Positions 33,358 to 43,600 of a stretch of DNA of 64,000 nt are shown here, one piece after another (the first letter of the stretch is position 1; every line of letters starts with the position of its first letter). The notes below the pieces were generated by a model. It was not told where the DNA came from. It was given only the letters and a program-made list of their open reading frames with translations, and ran no database searches. A program made the translations under genes and the position numbers. The stretch lies in contig NC_015844.1 in assembly GCF_000973105.1 (NCBI RefSeq), positions 4,646,501 to 4,710,500 of the forward strand, in the 5' to 3' direction. Source of the stretch: Zobellia galactanivorans. GTDB lineage: Bacteria; Bacteroidota; Bacteroidia; Flavobacteriales; Flavobacteriaceae.

Positions 33358-33945
33358 CTACTTGACCATTTCAATTAACGTTTTGTATACCAATTGGGTA
33401 GGGAGTCCTACTACATTGGGGTACGATCCTTTTATCTCTTCAATGCCTGTTAGGCCTATCCATTCTTGAATGCCATATGCCCCGGCCTTATCAAAGGGCT
33501 TGTAGGTGTTGATATAGTATTTGATTTCCTCGTCGGATAGTTCCCTGAACTTCACCTGTGTCACCTGGTGGACAACTTTTTGTGAGCTGGAAGTGGTAAA
33601 ACAGACCGAGGTAATGACTTCGTGCCAATCACCGGAAAGGGCCTTGAGCATCTCAAAAGCTTCTTGGGCATCGGCTGCCTTGGCCAATGATACGCCCTTG
33701 TGCCAAACTACGGTGTCGGAGGTAAGCAGTATTTCCCCAGGGGCCAAGGAGCCTTTAAAGGCACTGGCTTTTAGTTGGGCCAAATAATCGCTGATTTCGC
33801 TTCCCTTTAACTCAGGGGGATACACCTCGTCGACCGATTTGAGCCGGACCTCGAAGGGGAGTCCCATTTCCTTTAAAAATTGATGTCTTCTAGGGGAACC
33901 GCTGGCCAATATCAGGGTGTGGTGTTTCAGGTCTAGCATAATCAA
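33358..33945 (-). CDS. maf: Maf-type nucleoside triphosphate pyrophosphatase
   Basis: A 195-residue enzyme of the Maf/HAM1 family that hydrolyses non-canonical or m5U/UTP-type nucleotides to monophosphates. Motifs are the N-terminal LILASGSPRRHQFLKEMGL, the catalytic LLTSDTVVW, and the AGAYGIQEWIGL loop. Length is normal. The start overlaps the kdsC stop by four bases (ATGA), so the two genes are translationally coupled. Confidence 0.93.
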   Translation of the reverse strand: MIMLDLKHHTLILASGSPRRHQFLKEMGLPFEVRLKSVDEVYPPELKGSEISDYLAQLKASAFKGSLAPGEILLTSDTVVWHKGVSLAKAADAQEAFEMLKALSGDWHEVITSVCFTTSSSQKVVHQVTQVKFRELSDEEIKYYINTYKPFDKAGAYGIQEWIGLTGIEEIKGSYPNVVGLPTQLVYKTLIEMVK

Positions 33946-34469
33946 TCGTTTGCTGCGCTAAAATTGCCGGCCCAATCGCCCTTTACTTTCAGTACTTGTT
34001 CAATGACGTCCCTGACACAACCTTCGCCGCCATTTTTATGGGAAACGTACATTGATATCGCCTTTACTTCGGGCACCGCGTTTTGAGGGCATGTTGGGAG
34101 GGCTACCCTTTGCATGGGGGGGATGTCGGGAATGTCATCGCCCATGTACAACAGGGTACTCGTATCGATGCCGTGAATGTCCATGTACTCTTCCAATACC
34201 TCCATTTTATGGTGGGCCCCCAAATAGATATCGGTGACTCCCAAGGCTTGCAGACGCTTACGTACCCCTTCGTTGGTACCTCCGGAGATAACGCAGATCT
34301 TATAACCTTTTTTCAGGGCGGTCTTTACGGCGTAACCGTCTTTGACACTCATGCGTCGCAGCATTTCGCCATCGGTGGTTATCACTAAGGTGCTATCGGT
34401 AAATACACCGTCAACATCAAAAATAAAGGTATCTATATCTTTAAGGTACTCTTTATAGCTCTTTTCCAT
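33942..34469 (-). CDS. kdsC: KdsC-type HAD phosphatase (3-deoxy-D-manno-octulosonate 8-phosphate phosphatase)
   Basis: A 175-residue C0-type HAD phosphatase. The nucleophile motif is FIFDVDGVFTDSTLV, motif II is VISGGTN, and the Mg-binding motif is LYMGDDIPDIPPM. KdsC dephosphorylates KDO-8-P in the KDO branch of lipopolysaccharide synthesis; some relatives act on other sugar phosphates. It overlaps the DUF2520 gene by 17 bases upstream and maf by four bases downstream. Confidence 0.85.
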   Translation of the reverse strand: MEKSYKEYLKDIDTFIFDVDGVFTDSTLVITTDGEMLRRMSVKDGYAVKTALKKGYKICVISGGTNEGVRKRLQALGVTDIYLGAHHKMEVLEEYMDIHGIDTSTLLYMGDDIPDIPPMQRVALPTCPQNAVPEVKAISMYVSHKNGGEGCVRDVIEQVLKVKGDWAGNFSAAND

Positions 34470-35217
34470 AAGTTGTTTGTATTGATTTGCTCAGGAGTTC
34501 ATAAACTGTTTTGAACTCGGGATTTTTTATTTGTTCTAAATGCTTCGTGATCGTTTTGGAGTCGTTTCGCCTGGCCGGTCCGGTCTGCGCGGCGTAAGGT
34601 GAAAGGGTCTCTATTTTTTTTGCGGTTTCCTGAATGAGGGGGGCCAGAATTTTAAATGGAACCTTGTTCTCTTCGCAAATTTGTGCGCCTATATGGTATA
34701 GGTGATTGGTAAAATTGTTTACAAAAACGGCGGCCAAGTGAAGGCTTCTTCGCTCTTCGGTCCCTATCTCATACACACTTTCGGAGATGCGGGCCCCGAG
34801 TTCCTTTAATAAATTTAAGTCTTTCTCGTTTTTGGCCTCTACACAAATCGGCACCTTGCTAAAATCGACCGGATTGGACGGACTAAAAGTCTGTAAAGGA
34901 TAAAAGACCCCGCTTCTTTTGTGTCGCGAAAGTTCTTCCATGGGGGTGCTTCCGGAGGTGTGCGCCACCAATTTATTTTTATCCGTAAGAAGCTCTGATA
35001 CAGTTTTTATGGAGTTGTCACTTACTGCGATAATATAAATATCGGCGTCCGCTAGTGCCGAAAAATCGGAAGACGTTTGGACCTGTGTTGCAAACTTGGA
35101 TAGGGCTTCTTCGTTCCGGCCGACAACTTCTACGACCTTTACGCCGTCGGCCTGTAAAAAAGCCTTGAATAAGTGAGTGGCCACATTGCCGGTACCTAAA
35201 ATACTAAGCTTGATCAT
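34453..35217 (-). CDS. Rossmann-like and DUF2520 domain protein
   Basis: A 254-residue protein of the NADP-binding/6-phosphogluconate-dehydrogenase-like group. It starts KLSILGTGNVATHLFKAFL (dinucleotide-binding glycine motif GTGNVA) and continues with DADIYIIAVSDNSI. The helical C-terminal domain (about 125-254) has AAVFVNNFTNHLYHIGAQIC and LSPYAAQTGPARRND. The substrate is unknown. It leads the minus-strand run with kdsC, maf, the lipoprotein and MscS. Confidence 0.85.
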   Translation of the reverse strand: MIKLSILGTGNVATHLFKAFLQADGVKVVEVVGRNEEALSKFATQVQTSSDFSALADADIYIIAVSDNSIKTVSELLTDKNKLVAHTSGSTPMEELSRHKRSGVFYPLQTFSPSNPVDFSKVPICVEAKNEKDLNLLKELGARISESVYEIGTEERRSLHLAAVFVNNFTNHLYHIGAQICEENKVPFKILAPLIQETAKKIETLSPYAAQTGPARRNDSKTITKHLEQIKNPEFKTVYELLSKSIQTTYGKEL

Positions 35218-35477
35218 GGGGCGAAAATAAGCATATATTTACGTATAGAAGGCTTTGTTCCTTTGAAAAATATGCTTTCGCCAGATAGCTTGAACATTGC
35301 AAATAGAACGGGGAGTTTTTTGTAAGATAAGCGATTCGTAAAAAGAGGCCCCAAGGTTTTATATTTTTGAAATGGACTTCTTTTTTTCAAAAAGACTTCA
35401 TAAAATTTTCACTTATAATTAACAGTATTGTCAAGACTTTAGGGCTGTCAATTTTCCTGTAAATAATAAAAAGGGCG

Positions 35478-35485
35478 TATTTTTG
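35478..35485 (+). promoter_or_regulatory. Probable -7 element of the cytochrome c biogenesis gene
   Basis: TATTTTTG matches TAnnTTTG, 29 bases before the ATG at 35515. No clear -33 TTG is visible. Confidence 0.45.
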
Positions 35486-35514
35486 CGTGCTGAAAACCAA
35501 TTCAGCTGCTGACG

Positions 35515-38500
35515 ATGAACATGCTCAAAAAATTCTTTTTCTCCACTCGCTTGATGTCCGTTCTTTTTATAGTCTTTGCGATAGCAATGGGGCTAGGCAC
35601 TTTTGTCGAAAGTAAATATAGCACTGAAACGGCTAGGATCTGGATATATAACGCGTGGTGGTTTGAGGCGATCATGGTCTTTTTTGTCATCAATTTTATC
35701 GGGAACATGTTTCGCTACCGTCTTTTGAGGTGGGAAAAATGGGCGGTCTTGGTACTTCACCTTTCATGGATATTCATTATCATAGGGGCTTTCGTTACCC
35801 GATATATCAGTTATGAAGGGGTAATGCCCATACGTGAGGGGAATTCTGAAAAAATATTCTATTCCGATAAGACCTATCTAACGGCCCATGTTGAAGGTGA
35901 GGTCGAAGTAGAGGTAGATGGTGAAGAGAAAAAGGAGTTCCAAAGAAAAACGCTTCAAGAAGATATCATTGTTACGCCTGAGGGACTAAAATCGAATTTA
36001 CCCTGGAAATCGGACTTCAAAGGGATTCCTTTTACCATTTCATATGTAGATTTTATCAAAGGGGCCAAACAAGGATTGGTTCCCGATGAAAACGGAAAAA
36101 CCTATTTAAAGATCGTTGAGGCCGGAGATGGCCAGCGTCACGAGCATTTCTTGGAAAGCGGGACGGTTACGAGCATTCATGGCGTACTTTTCGCCTTGAA
36201 CAAAGAAACCGATGGCGCTATCAACATTTTTGAGGATAAGGGCGAATATAAGATCAAATCCGCTTTTGACGCGAGCTTTATGCGTATGGCCGACCAGTTT
36301 CAGGGCCAAGTGGCAAAAGATAGTTTACAAGAACTGCAATTGCGCTCCTTGTACAATACGGCGGGTATGCAGTTTGTTATTCCCGAACCGGTAGTAAAAG
36401 GCAAGTATGGCGTAGTTAAAGTGCCTAAGGAGGAAGTGACCGATGCTACCATGGATGCCTTGGTCGTTGAAATTAATGTCAACGGTGAAAAAACCAGGCA
36501 AAAATTATTGGGAGGTAGGGGTAGTGCCGATTTTACCGATAAGATAAGTTTGGGCGGTCTTGACTTTAAGCTTAGTTATGGCTCTAAAATTTACGAATTG
36601 CCCTTCAGTATTAAACTCAACGATTTTATAGCTGAAAAATACCCCGGAACGGAACAGGGCTACAAATCTTTTATGAGCAAGGTGACCGTAGAAGATGACC
36701 GTCCGTTCGACTATAGTATCTATATGAACCATATTTTAGACCACAGGGGCTACCGCTTCTTTCAGTCGAGTTTCCATCCCGATGAAAAGGGAACGGTCTT
36801 ATCGGTCAATCATGACCAATGGGGAACCGGCATCACTTACTTGGGATACTTCTTACTTTATATCGGACTTATGGGGATTATGTTCTTTGGAAAAACACGC
36901 TTTAAGGATTTAGGGGCATCGTTGGAAAAGCTCAAGGGCAAGAAGGCCAAACTTACCGGTATTCTTGTTCTGGGAATGTTATTGAACGTCAACGCCCAAG
37001 AACATACCGCCGATGACGGTCACGACCATAACAGTTCCGCACCTACACAGCAACAGATCGATTCAGTGTTGCGTACGACCATCGTATCTAAAGACCATGC
37101 CGAAAAATTCGGAAAACTGGTGATCCAAGACGATGGCGGGCGAATGAAGCCGATCAATACATTTTCATCGGAGTTGCTTCGAAAACTTAGTTTAGACGAT
37201 ATTTATAAGGATATGAATGCCGACCAGGTATTCTTATCGATGATGTTGCGCCCTGCCGCATGGTATAACGCCCAGTTTTTAGCGGTCGACAAAAAAGGAA
37301 AGAACGATAGTATAAGGCACGTAATCGGTATTCCGGAAGGTCAGACCCACGCCAAGGCTACCGATTTCTTTGATGAAAAGGGAAATTACAAATTGGAGCC
37401 CTTTTTGAGACAGGCTACCGCGACCAATATTCCAAATCAGTTCGACAAGGACCTTAAAGAGGCCAATATCCGTTTGAGCCTTTTAGACCAGGCCTTAAGT
37501 GGTAGGATCGTAAAGATCTTCCCCTTGTTGAACGACGAGAACAACAAATGGATTTCGGCCGTGGAATTTAGGGGAGGCCAATACCAGGTTTCCGATTCCC
37601 TTTATGCCAATTTTATAAAGAATTCACTTCCCTACTACCTAATGACCTTGCGCAAAGCCAAGGAAACAGGTGATTACACTGATGCCGATAAGCTTTTGGA
37701 GGCCTTTAAACAGAACCAATTGAACCACGGTGCGGAAGTCTTGCCCTCACAGGCCAAGATCAATACAGAAGTGGTGTACAATAAGCTCGATATTTTTAAC
37801 TACCTCTACCGCTTATATGCCATGGTAGGAGTGTTGATGTTCTTTGTGTTGATTTTCCAGATCTTTAAAGACCGTTCCATCTGGCGCGCCACCGTTTACT
37901 TTTTTAAGGGAACGATTTTTATTCTGTTCCTGTGGCATACGGCAGGGTTAATATTGCGTTGGTATATTTCAGGACATGCACCATGGAGTGATGCCTATGA
38001 GAGTATTCTGTATGTATCGTGGGCAACCATGGGGATGGGACTACTTTTTGCGAGGAAAAGTGATATGACTATCGCTGCATCGGCTTTTGTTGCGAGTATG
38101 CTATTGACCATAGCCCACTTGAATTGGGTCGACCCTGCAATTTCCAATTTGGTTCCCGTACTGGATAGTTATTGGCTAATGGTACACGTTGCGGTTATTG
38201 TGGCGAGCTATGGACCGCTTTCCGTAGCCATGATCCTAGGTTTGGTCTCCTTGATTCTTATGATTTTTACGAATAAGAAGAACAAGGCGGCAATGGAGTT
38301 GAATATTAAGGAATTGACCATAATTAACGAATTGTCGATGACGGTAGGTTTGGTCATGTTGACCATAGGGAACTTCCTTGGGGGGCAGTGGGCCAATGAA
38401 AGTTGGGGGCGATATTGGGGTTGGGATCCCAAGGAGACCTGGGCACTGATTTCGATTATGGTGTACGCTTTTGTACTTCATGCACGCCTGGTACCCGGTT

Positions 38501-38718
38501 TGCGCAGCAAATGGACCTTTAATTTTTTAAGTGTTATAGCCTTCGGTAGTATTATGATGACCTACTTTGGGGTGAACTACTATTTGGTCGGACTGCACAG
38601 TTACGGACAGAGTGGTGCCGCGGCCATAACACCCGATTACGTATGGTACATTGCTCTCGGAGCCGTGATTCTCGGGGCTATCAGTAATTGGAGGTATAGG
38701 GTCAACTATGTAAAATAG
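35515..38718 (+). CDS. ccsA: Cytochrome c biogenesis ResB-CcsA fusion
   Basis: A 1067-residue inner-membrane protein that joins the two parts of the system II heme handling complex. The ResB half has N-terminal helices (FSTRLMSVLFIVFAIAMGLG; IMVFFVINFIGNMFRY) and a periplasmic domain with IYMNHILDHRGYRFFQSSFHPDE. The middle (about 485-770) is a further periplasmic stretch. The CcsA half (about 775-1065) carries the tryptophan-rich WWD-type heme signature WANESWGRYWGWDPKETW and further helices. The complex delivers heme to c-type cytochromes. Fusions of this type are usual in Bacteroidetes. The gene stands alone. Confidence 0.95.
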   Translation: MNMLKKFFFSTRLMSVLFIVFAIAMGLGTFVESKYSTETARIWIYNAWWFEAIMVFFVINFIGNMFRYRLLRWEKWAVLVLHLSWIFIIIGAFVTRYISYEGVMPIREGNSEKIFYSDKTYLTAHVEGEVEVEVDGEEKKEFQRKTLQEDIIVTPEGLKSNLPWKSDFKGIPFTISYVDFIKGAKQGLVPDENGKTYLKIVEAGDGQRHEHFLESGTVTSIHGVLFALNKETDGAINIFEDKGEYKIKSAFDASFMRMADQFQGQVAKDSLQELQLRSLYNTAGMQFVIPEPVVKGKYGVVKVPKEEVTDATMDALVVEINVNGEKTRQKLLGGRGSADFTDKISLGGLDFKLSYGSKIYELPFSIKLNDFIAEKYPGTEQGYKSFMSKVTVEDDRPFDYSIYMNHILDHRGYRFFQSSFHPDEKGTVLSVNHDQWGTGITYLGYFLLYIGLMGIMFFGKTRFKDLGASLEKLKGKKAKLTGILVLGMLLNVNAQEHTADDGHDHNSSAPTQQQIDSVLRTTIVSKDHAEKFGKLVIQDDGGRMKPINTFSSELLRKLSLDDIYKDMNADQVFLSMMLRPAAWYNAQFLAVDKKGKNDSIRHVIGIPEGQTHAKATDFFDEKGNYKLEPFLRQATATNIPNQFDKDLKEANIRLSLLDQALSGRIVKIFPLLNDENNKWISAVEFRGGQYQVSDSLYANFIKNSLPYYLMTLRKAKETGDYTDADKLLEAFKQNQLNHGAEVLPSQAKINTEVVYNKLDIFNYLYRLYAMVGVLMFFVLIFQIFKDRSIWRATVYFFKGTIFILFLWHTAGLILRWYISGHAPWSDAYESILYVSWATMGMGLLFARKSDMTIAASAFVASMLLTIAHLNWVDPAISNLVPVLDSYWLMVHVAVIVASYGPLSVAMILGLVSLILMIFTNKKNKAAMELNIKELTIINELSMTVGLVMLTIGNFLGGQWANESWGRYWGWDPKETWALISIMVYAFVLHARLVPGLRSKWTFNFLSVIAFGSIMMTYFGVNYYLVGLHSYGQSGAAAITPDYVWYIALGAVILGAISNWRYRVNYVK

Positions 38719-38729
38719 CCCTTAGGGTT

Positions 38730-39314
38730 TTAGTTAGGCTTTGTCATTGGGTATAGAATAAAGAACATACTTTTGTATTCGGTCGCGAGCTCCTTTCTCA
38801 GGGTAGAAAAGGCTTTGGTAATCTGGGCCTCGACCGTCTTTATGGAAACGTTGAGATGGTGGGCAATCTCTAGATTGGTCAATCCTTCATTTCTGCTGAG
38901 CAAGAATACTTCCTTGCATTTGGGAGGAAGGTTTTCTATTTCCCTTTTAATTTTTGAAATCACTCCTTCCAAGGAAATATCGTCATGGGCGGCCGTAGCT
39001 TTTTCCAAAGCATTGAAGTACTTCTGCTCCAACACCATTGTTGAGCGCTTCTTTTTGTATTGGTTGATAAACTCGTTATGTACCGATTTGAAAAGGTAAT
39101 TCTGTAAAGAGGCCGTAATACTTATTTTTTTGCGCTGCTCCCAGGTCCTTAAAAATACATTTTGCAATATATCTTCTGCCAAAGCATGATTGTTGGTTAA
39201 GGTCAAGGCATATCCATACAAGCGTCTGTTGTAATGGTCGACCAAATAAATGAAAGCTTCTTCTTCTCCGTTTTTTAATCGCTCAATTAAAAATATATCC
39301 TTTTCGTTATTCAT
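38730..39314 (-). CDS. ECF RNA polymerase sigma-70 factor of SusCD locus 1
   Basis: A 194-residue ECF sigma factor. Region 2 includes NHALAEDILQNVFLRTWEQRK and region 4 includes LPPKCKEVFLLSRNEGLTNLEIAHHLNVSIKTVEAQITKA. It is transcribed away from the FecR gene 119 bases upstream on the other strand. The paired layout suggests that FecR holds it until the SusC protein signals. It would then activate the SusC/SusD genes to its right. Confidence 0.92.
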   Translation of the reverse strand: MNNEKDIFLIERLKNGEEEAFIYLVDHYNRRLYGYALTLTNNHALAEDILQNVFLRTWEQRKKISITASLQNYLFKSVHNEFINQYKKKRSTMVLEQKYFNALEKATAAHDDISLEGVISKIKREIENLPPKCKEVFLLSRNEGLTNLEIAHHLNVSIKTVEAQITKAFSTLRKELATEYKSMFFILYPMTKPN

Positions 39315-39433
39315 AAAATATTAAGGTTGGTCATGGTCTTAAGGGGGAATTATTACAAATATGTAAAAAAAATTACAAAATAATTAGGGTATTGTGAATT
39401 TGCTTTGTCATTACTAATAGAAAAGGCATAAAT

Positions 39434-40585
39434 GTGATACTTCCAGAAACGGAAAACCGTATTTTAAAATATCTGACCAACGAAGCAAGTGCTGATGATC
39501 TGGACTTTCTGTCCGATTGGATTCTCGTGAGCGAGAACGAATCACGCTTTGAGGCATATGTTAAAATATATTTTGAAACAATGTTGGCTATGAACGAACC
39601 GGATACGGACAAGATAAAGAAAAAGCTTTTAGAGGAAATCAAACGTGATAAACGGAAGACCTCTGGTGCGCGGTTTCAAAATATGCTCAAATATGCCGCT
39701 GTGGCCGTTTTGTTCTTGACTATTGGCTATTTGTACCAAATCGATTTCTTCGGCAAAAAGAAAAACGAGGCCCTTGTTCCGGGCGAAGCCCAGATAACCA
39801 TAACCATGGACAATGGTACGGTAGAATCTTTGGACCCCAACAGAAAAGGAAAGGTTAAGGATGCCAAGGGCAATGTGGTAGGAAATCAAGACAAGGGAAA
39901 ACTGATTTACACGGGGAACCCCAACTCCAAAGAATTAGTCTATAATACCTTACATGTGCCCTATGGCAAAAGGTTCGATCTTGTTTTATCTGACGGCACC
40001 CGTGTATTTTTAAATTCAGGGACTACCATGCGTTACCCGGTTACATTTCATAAAGACAGGGATCGAACGGTTTTCTTGGAAGGGGAGGCCTATTTTGAGG
40101 TAACCAAGGATGATGGCCACCCCTTTGTGGTCAATGCCGATGAAATGAACGTAAAGGTGTTGGGTACAAAATTCAACGTTTCCCATTATCTCGAAGACTC
40201 AAGTATCAACACCGTACTTGTTGAAGGGGCCGTGGAGCTACACAATAAAGGAAGCCTTAGTGGAGAAGCTGTGCCTCTTGAGCCGGGATTTAAGGCGGAA
40301 ATGAATAAGGGTGACACCGAGATTTCCATAGAAAAAGTGAATACCAGGGTATACACGGCATGGATCCAAGGAAAACTGATTTTTAGGAATAGTTCTTTTC
40401 GACAGATACGCCAGACCCTAGAAAGAAAATACAACATCAAGATCCATAACGGGAACAAAAATCTCGATGAACAATTGTTCGATGCCACCTTTGACATTGA
40501 ATCGATCGATCAAATACTGCAGTCGTTTAGTAAAAGTTATGCCATAACCTATAAAATAATAGACAATGAAGTGATCATAGAGTAA
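39434..40585 (+). CDS. FecR-type anti-sigma factor of SusCD locus 1, GTG start
   Basis: A 383-residue inner-membrane protein. N-terminal residues 1-75 form the cytoplasmic sigma-binding part (LPETENRILKYLTNEASADDLDFL), then comes one transmembrane helix (YAAVAVLFLTIGYLYQI, about 85-101). The periplasmic FecR domain (about 170-280) shows VPYGKRFDLVLSDGTRVFLNSGTTMRYPV and VFLEGEAYFEVT. The C-terminal DUF4974 domain (about 310-383) ends in EVIIE. The start is GTG 39434, because the overlapping ATG two bases earlier is out of frame and stops at once. It lies 108 bases before the SusC gene. Confidence 0.9.
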   Translation: MILPETENRILKYLTNEASADDLDFLSDWILVSENESRFEAYVKIYFETMLAMNEPDTDKIKKKLLEEIKRDKRKTSGARFQNMLKYAAVAVLFLTIGYLYQIDFFGKKKNEALVPGEAQITITMDNGTVESLDPNRKGKVKDAKGNVVGNQDKGKLIYTGNPNSKELVYNTLHVPYGKRFDLVLSDGTRVFLNSGTTMRYPVTFHKDRDRTVFLEGEAYFEVTKDDGHPFVVNADEMNVKVLGTKFNVSHYLEDSSINTVLVEGAVELHNKGSLSGEAVPLEPGFKAEMNKGDTEISIEKVNTRVYTAWIQGKLIFRNSSFRQIRQTLERKYNIKIHNGNKNLDEQLFDATFDIESIDQILQSFSKSYAITYKIIDNEVIIE

Positions 40586-40693
40586 AAATGACCAAAAGAC
40601 CATTGGGGCAAAAAAAATCGGAAAATGCGGACACATTTCCCGATTAGCTTAAAGTGGTCTAAACTAAATTAAACCAATTAACACCGTAAAATT

Positions 40694-43600
40694 ATGAAAA
40701 AACTCTTTAACTCAAGGGGTGTGTGCGTATGCACGTTAAAATTAAGCTTGAAGATGAAACTTACCGTGCTTCTTACGATAATATCCTTGTTTCAAATACA
40801 GGCCAATACGTATTCCCAATCCAAAAAAATATCGCTTGATATGCCCGATGCTACGGTGCAAGAGGTCATTCAAGAGATAGAACAGCTCAGTGACTATAAG
40901 TTTCTGCTAAACAGAAAAGACGTTGACCTTTATCGGGAAGTATCGATAAAAGTAAAGAAGAAGTTGATTTCTACTATTTTGAACGAACTCTTTGAGGGGA
41001 CCAATATTCGATTTGAGGTCTTGCACAAGCAGATTATTCTAAAAAAAGCCAAAATCCCCATAAAAAAACCGGTCGTACTTCCCTTAACGGGACAGTCCTT
41101 GCCGGTTATAGATCAGTTTTCGGTTTCGGGAATGGTTACCGATGAAGACGGAAACCCGCTACCGGGGGCAAATATTGTAGAAAAAGGCACGACCAACGGG
41201 GTAACCGCTGATTTTGATGGTAATTTCTCGATTGAATTGGCCGATGAAAATGCCACCTTGGTGATTTCCTATATCGGTTTCTCTACAATGGAGGTGTCGG
41301 CCGAAGGGCAGGCGAACATCAACGTACAATTAAAAGAGAGCGCCGCCGGCTTGGAAGAAGTGGTAGTAGTAGGTTACGGAACGCAAAAGAAAGTTACCCT
41401 TACCGGGGCCATTAGCAATTTAAAAGGCGAGGAAGTACTGAAATCACCAACAACCAACGTCAGTCAGGCCCTAGGGGGAAGAATGGCAGGGGTAACTACG
41501 GTTCAAAGAAGTGGTGAGCCGGGTGCCGATGATACCGTTATTAGAATCAGGGGCTCCAATACCTTAGGGGATAATTCCGCCTTGGTCGTTGTTGACGGTG
41601 TTCCCGGGCGTTCGTTGTCAAGGATCGACCCAAATTCCATAGAAAGCATCACGGTACTGAAAGATGTTTCCGCGGCAATCTATGGTTCTCAAGCGGCCAA
41701 TGGGGTCATATTGGTCAAAACAAAAAGGGGTAGATTGGGCAAGCCGTCTTTGACCTTCAATTATAATCAGGGGTTTAATCAGCCAACAAGGATTCCTGAA
41801 ATGGCCAACGGCTCCGAATATGCTAGATTGCAAAGTGAAATCGATATTTATGCCGGTCGATCGCCGCGTTATTCCGATGAAGAAATTGCCATGTTTTCTT
41901 CCAACTCTGACCCATGGCTTTACCCGAATACGGACTGGTTTGATGAAGTTTTAAAACCCTGGTCGGGTCAGAAAAATGTAAATGGTCAAATATCAGGTGG
42001 AGGTGAGTATGTCAACTATTTCATTTCCGGGGGATATAAGTTTCAAGACGCCTATTATCGCAATAGTGTAAGTAACTATAAACAATACGATTTCAGGACC
42101 AATATCGATGGGAAATTTTCCGATAATATTTCTTGGGGCGTAGACCTCTATGGAAGATTTGCCGATACAAATTCCCCTACACAGGGTTTTGGTGCCATAT
42201 TTAGAACTACCACCGTGGGTAACCCGAACATTCCTGCAGTCTGGCCCGATGGTAGTCCCGGTCCCGACATCCTTGGAGGTCAAAACCCGGTAACCATAAG
42301 TACAGGTGCCGCGGGCTTCGATGAAACAAAAAACTACTCACTGAACAGTAGTTTTAAGTTGAATTTTAAAATTCCGTGGATCGAAGGGCTTTCACTTAAC
42401 TTAAGCACGAATTTTGATAAATCCTTCGAAAACAGAAAACGCTTCGAAACACCATGGGAAGTAAATTCATGGGACCAAGTGAGTTATGATGCGAACGACA
42501 AGCCTATTCTAAATTCGGCCATGGTTCCGTTCAATGACCCGAGATTGACACAGTATAGTGCCGAGAAACAATCGCTCCTCACCAATGCCGTCATGAACTA
42601 CGAGACAACCTTTAACGAGATACATAATATCAAACTTCTTGGTGGGGTTGAATCAAGGGAAGACAAAGGAGGCAATTTTAATGCCTTTAGGCGTCATTAT
42701 GTTTCGAGTACCACCCCAGAATTGTTCGCGGGAGGGGACCAGGATAAGGACAATACCGGTGGGTCTTACGAAAGTGCAAGATTAAACTACTTCGGTAGGT
42801 TGAATTACAATTTTAAGGAGAAGTTGCTTTTTGAATTCGTATGGAGATACGATGGCTCCTATATTTTTCCCGAGGAAAACAGATTTGGCTTTTTTCCAGG
42901 GGTTTCCTTAGGATGGAGGATGTCGGAAGAGAAGTTTTGGAAAGAGAACCTGTCTTTTGTCGATGAGTTTAAAATAAGGACTTCCTACGGACAAACAGGA
43001 AACGACCGAATTGGCGAATGGCAGTATTTGGCTTCGTATGGCTATAGCGATTTTATCTACAATTTTGGGGTCAACGAATCGTACAAACTCCTATTTGAAG
43101 AAAGAATCCCAAATGAAAACGTTTCATGGGAAGTTGCCAATCAATTCGATATAGGTATAGAGTCGTATTTCTTAGATAAGAAACTCTACTTCGACTTGGC
43201 CTTTTTCGACTATAGAAGGTCCGATATATTATGGTGGAGGAATGCATCCGTACCCACTTCGGCGGGTATCAATTTACCTAGGGAGAATATCGGAAAGGTT
43301 ACCAACCAAGGTTTCGACTTTAATTTGAGCTATCGTGGAAACATCAACGACTTGGGCTATAGCGTAGGCCTAAACGGAGGATATGCAAAAAACAAGATCA
43401 CCTTTTGGGATGAATCCCCGGGAAGACCTGAATGGCAGCAATCTACAGGGAAGCCTATTCCTACGGTTCCCGAAGATATAGACCAAGACCTATATTACGT
43501 GTCCGAAGGTATTTTTAACGACCAAGCTGAAGTAGATGCCACTCCGCATTGGGAAGGGGCACGACCTGGTGATATTATTTTCAAGGATGTGAATGAAGAT

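Noticed and set aside
39353-39377. TTACA/TGTAA repeats between sigma and FecR of locus 1
   Set aside because: Arms of five bases in very AT-rich DNA; too weak to call an operator.
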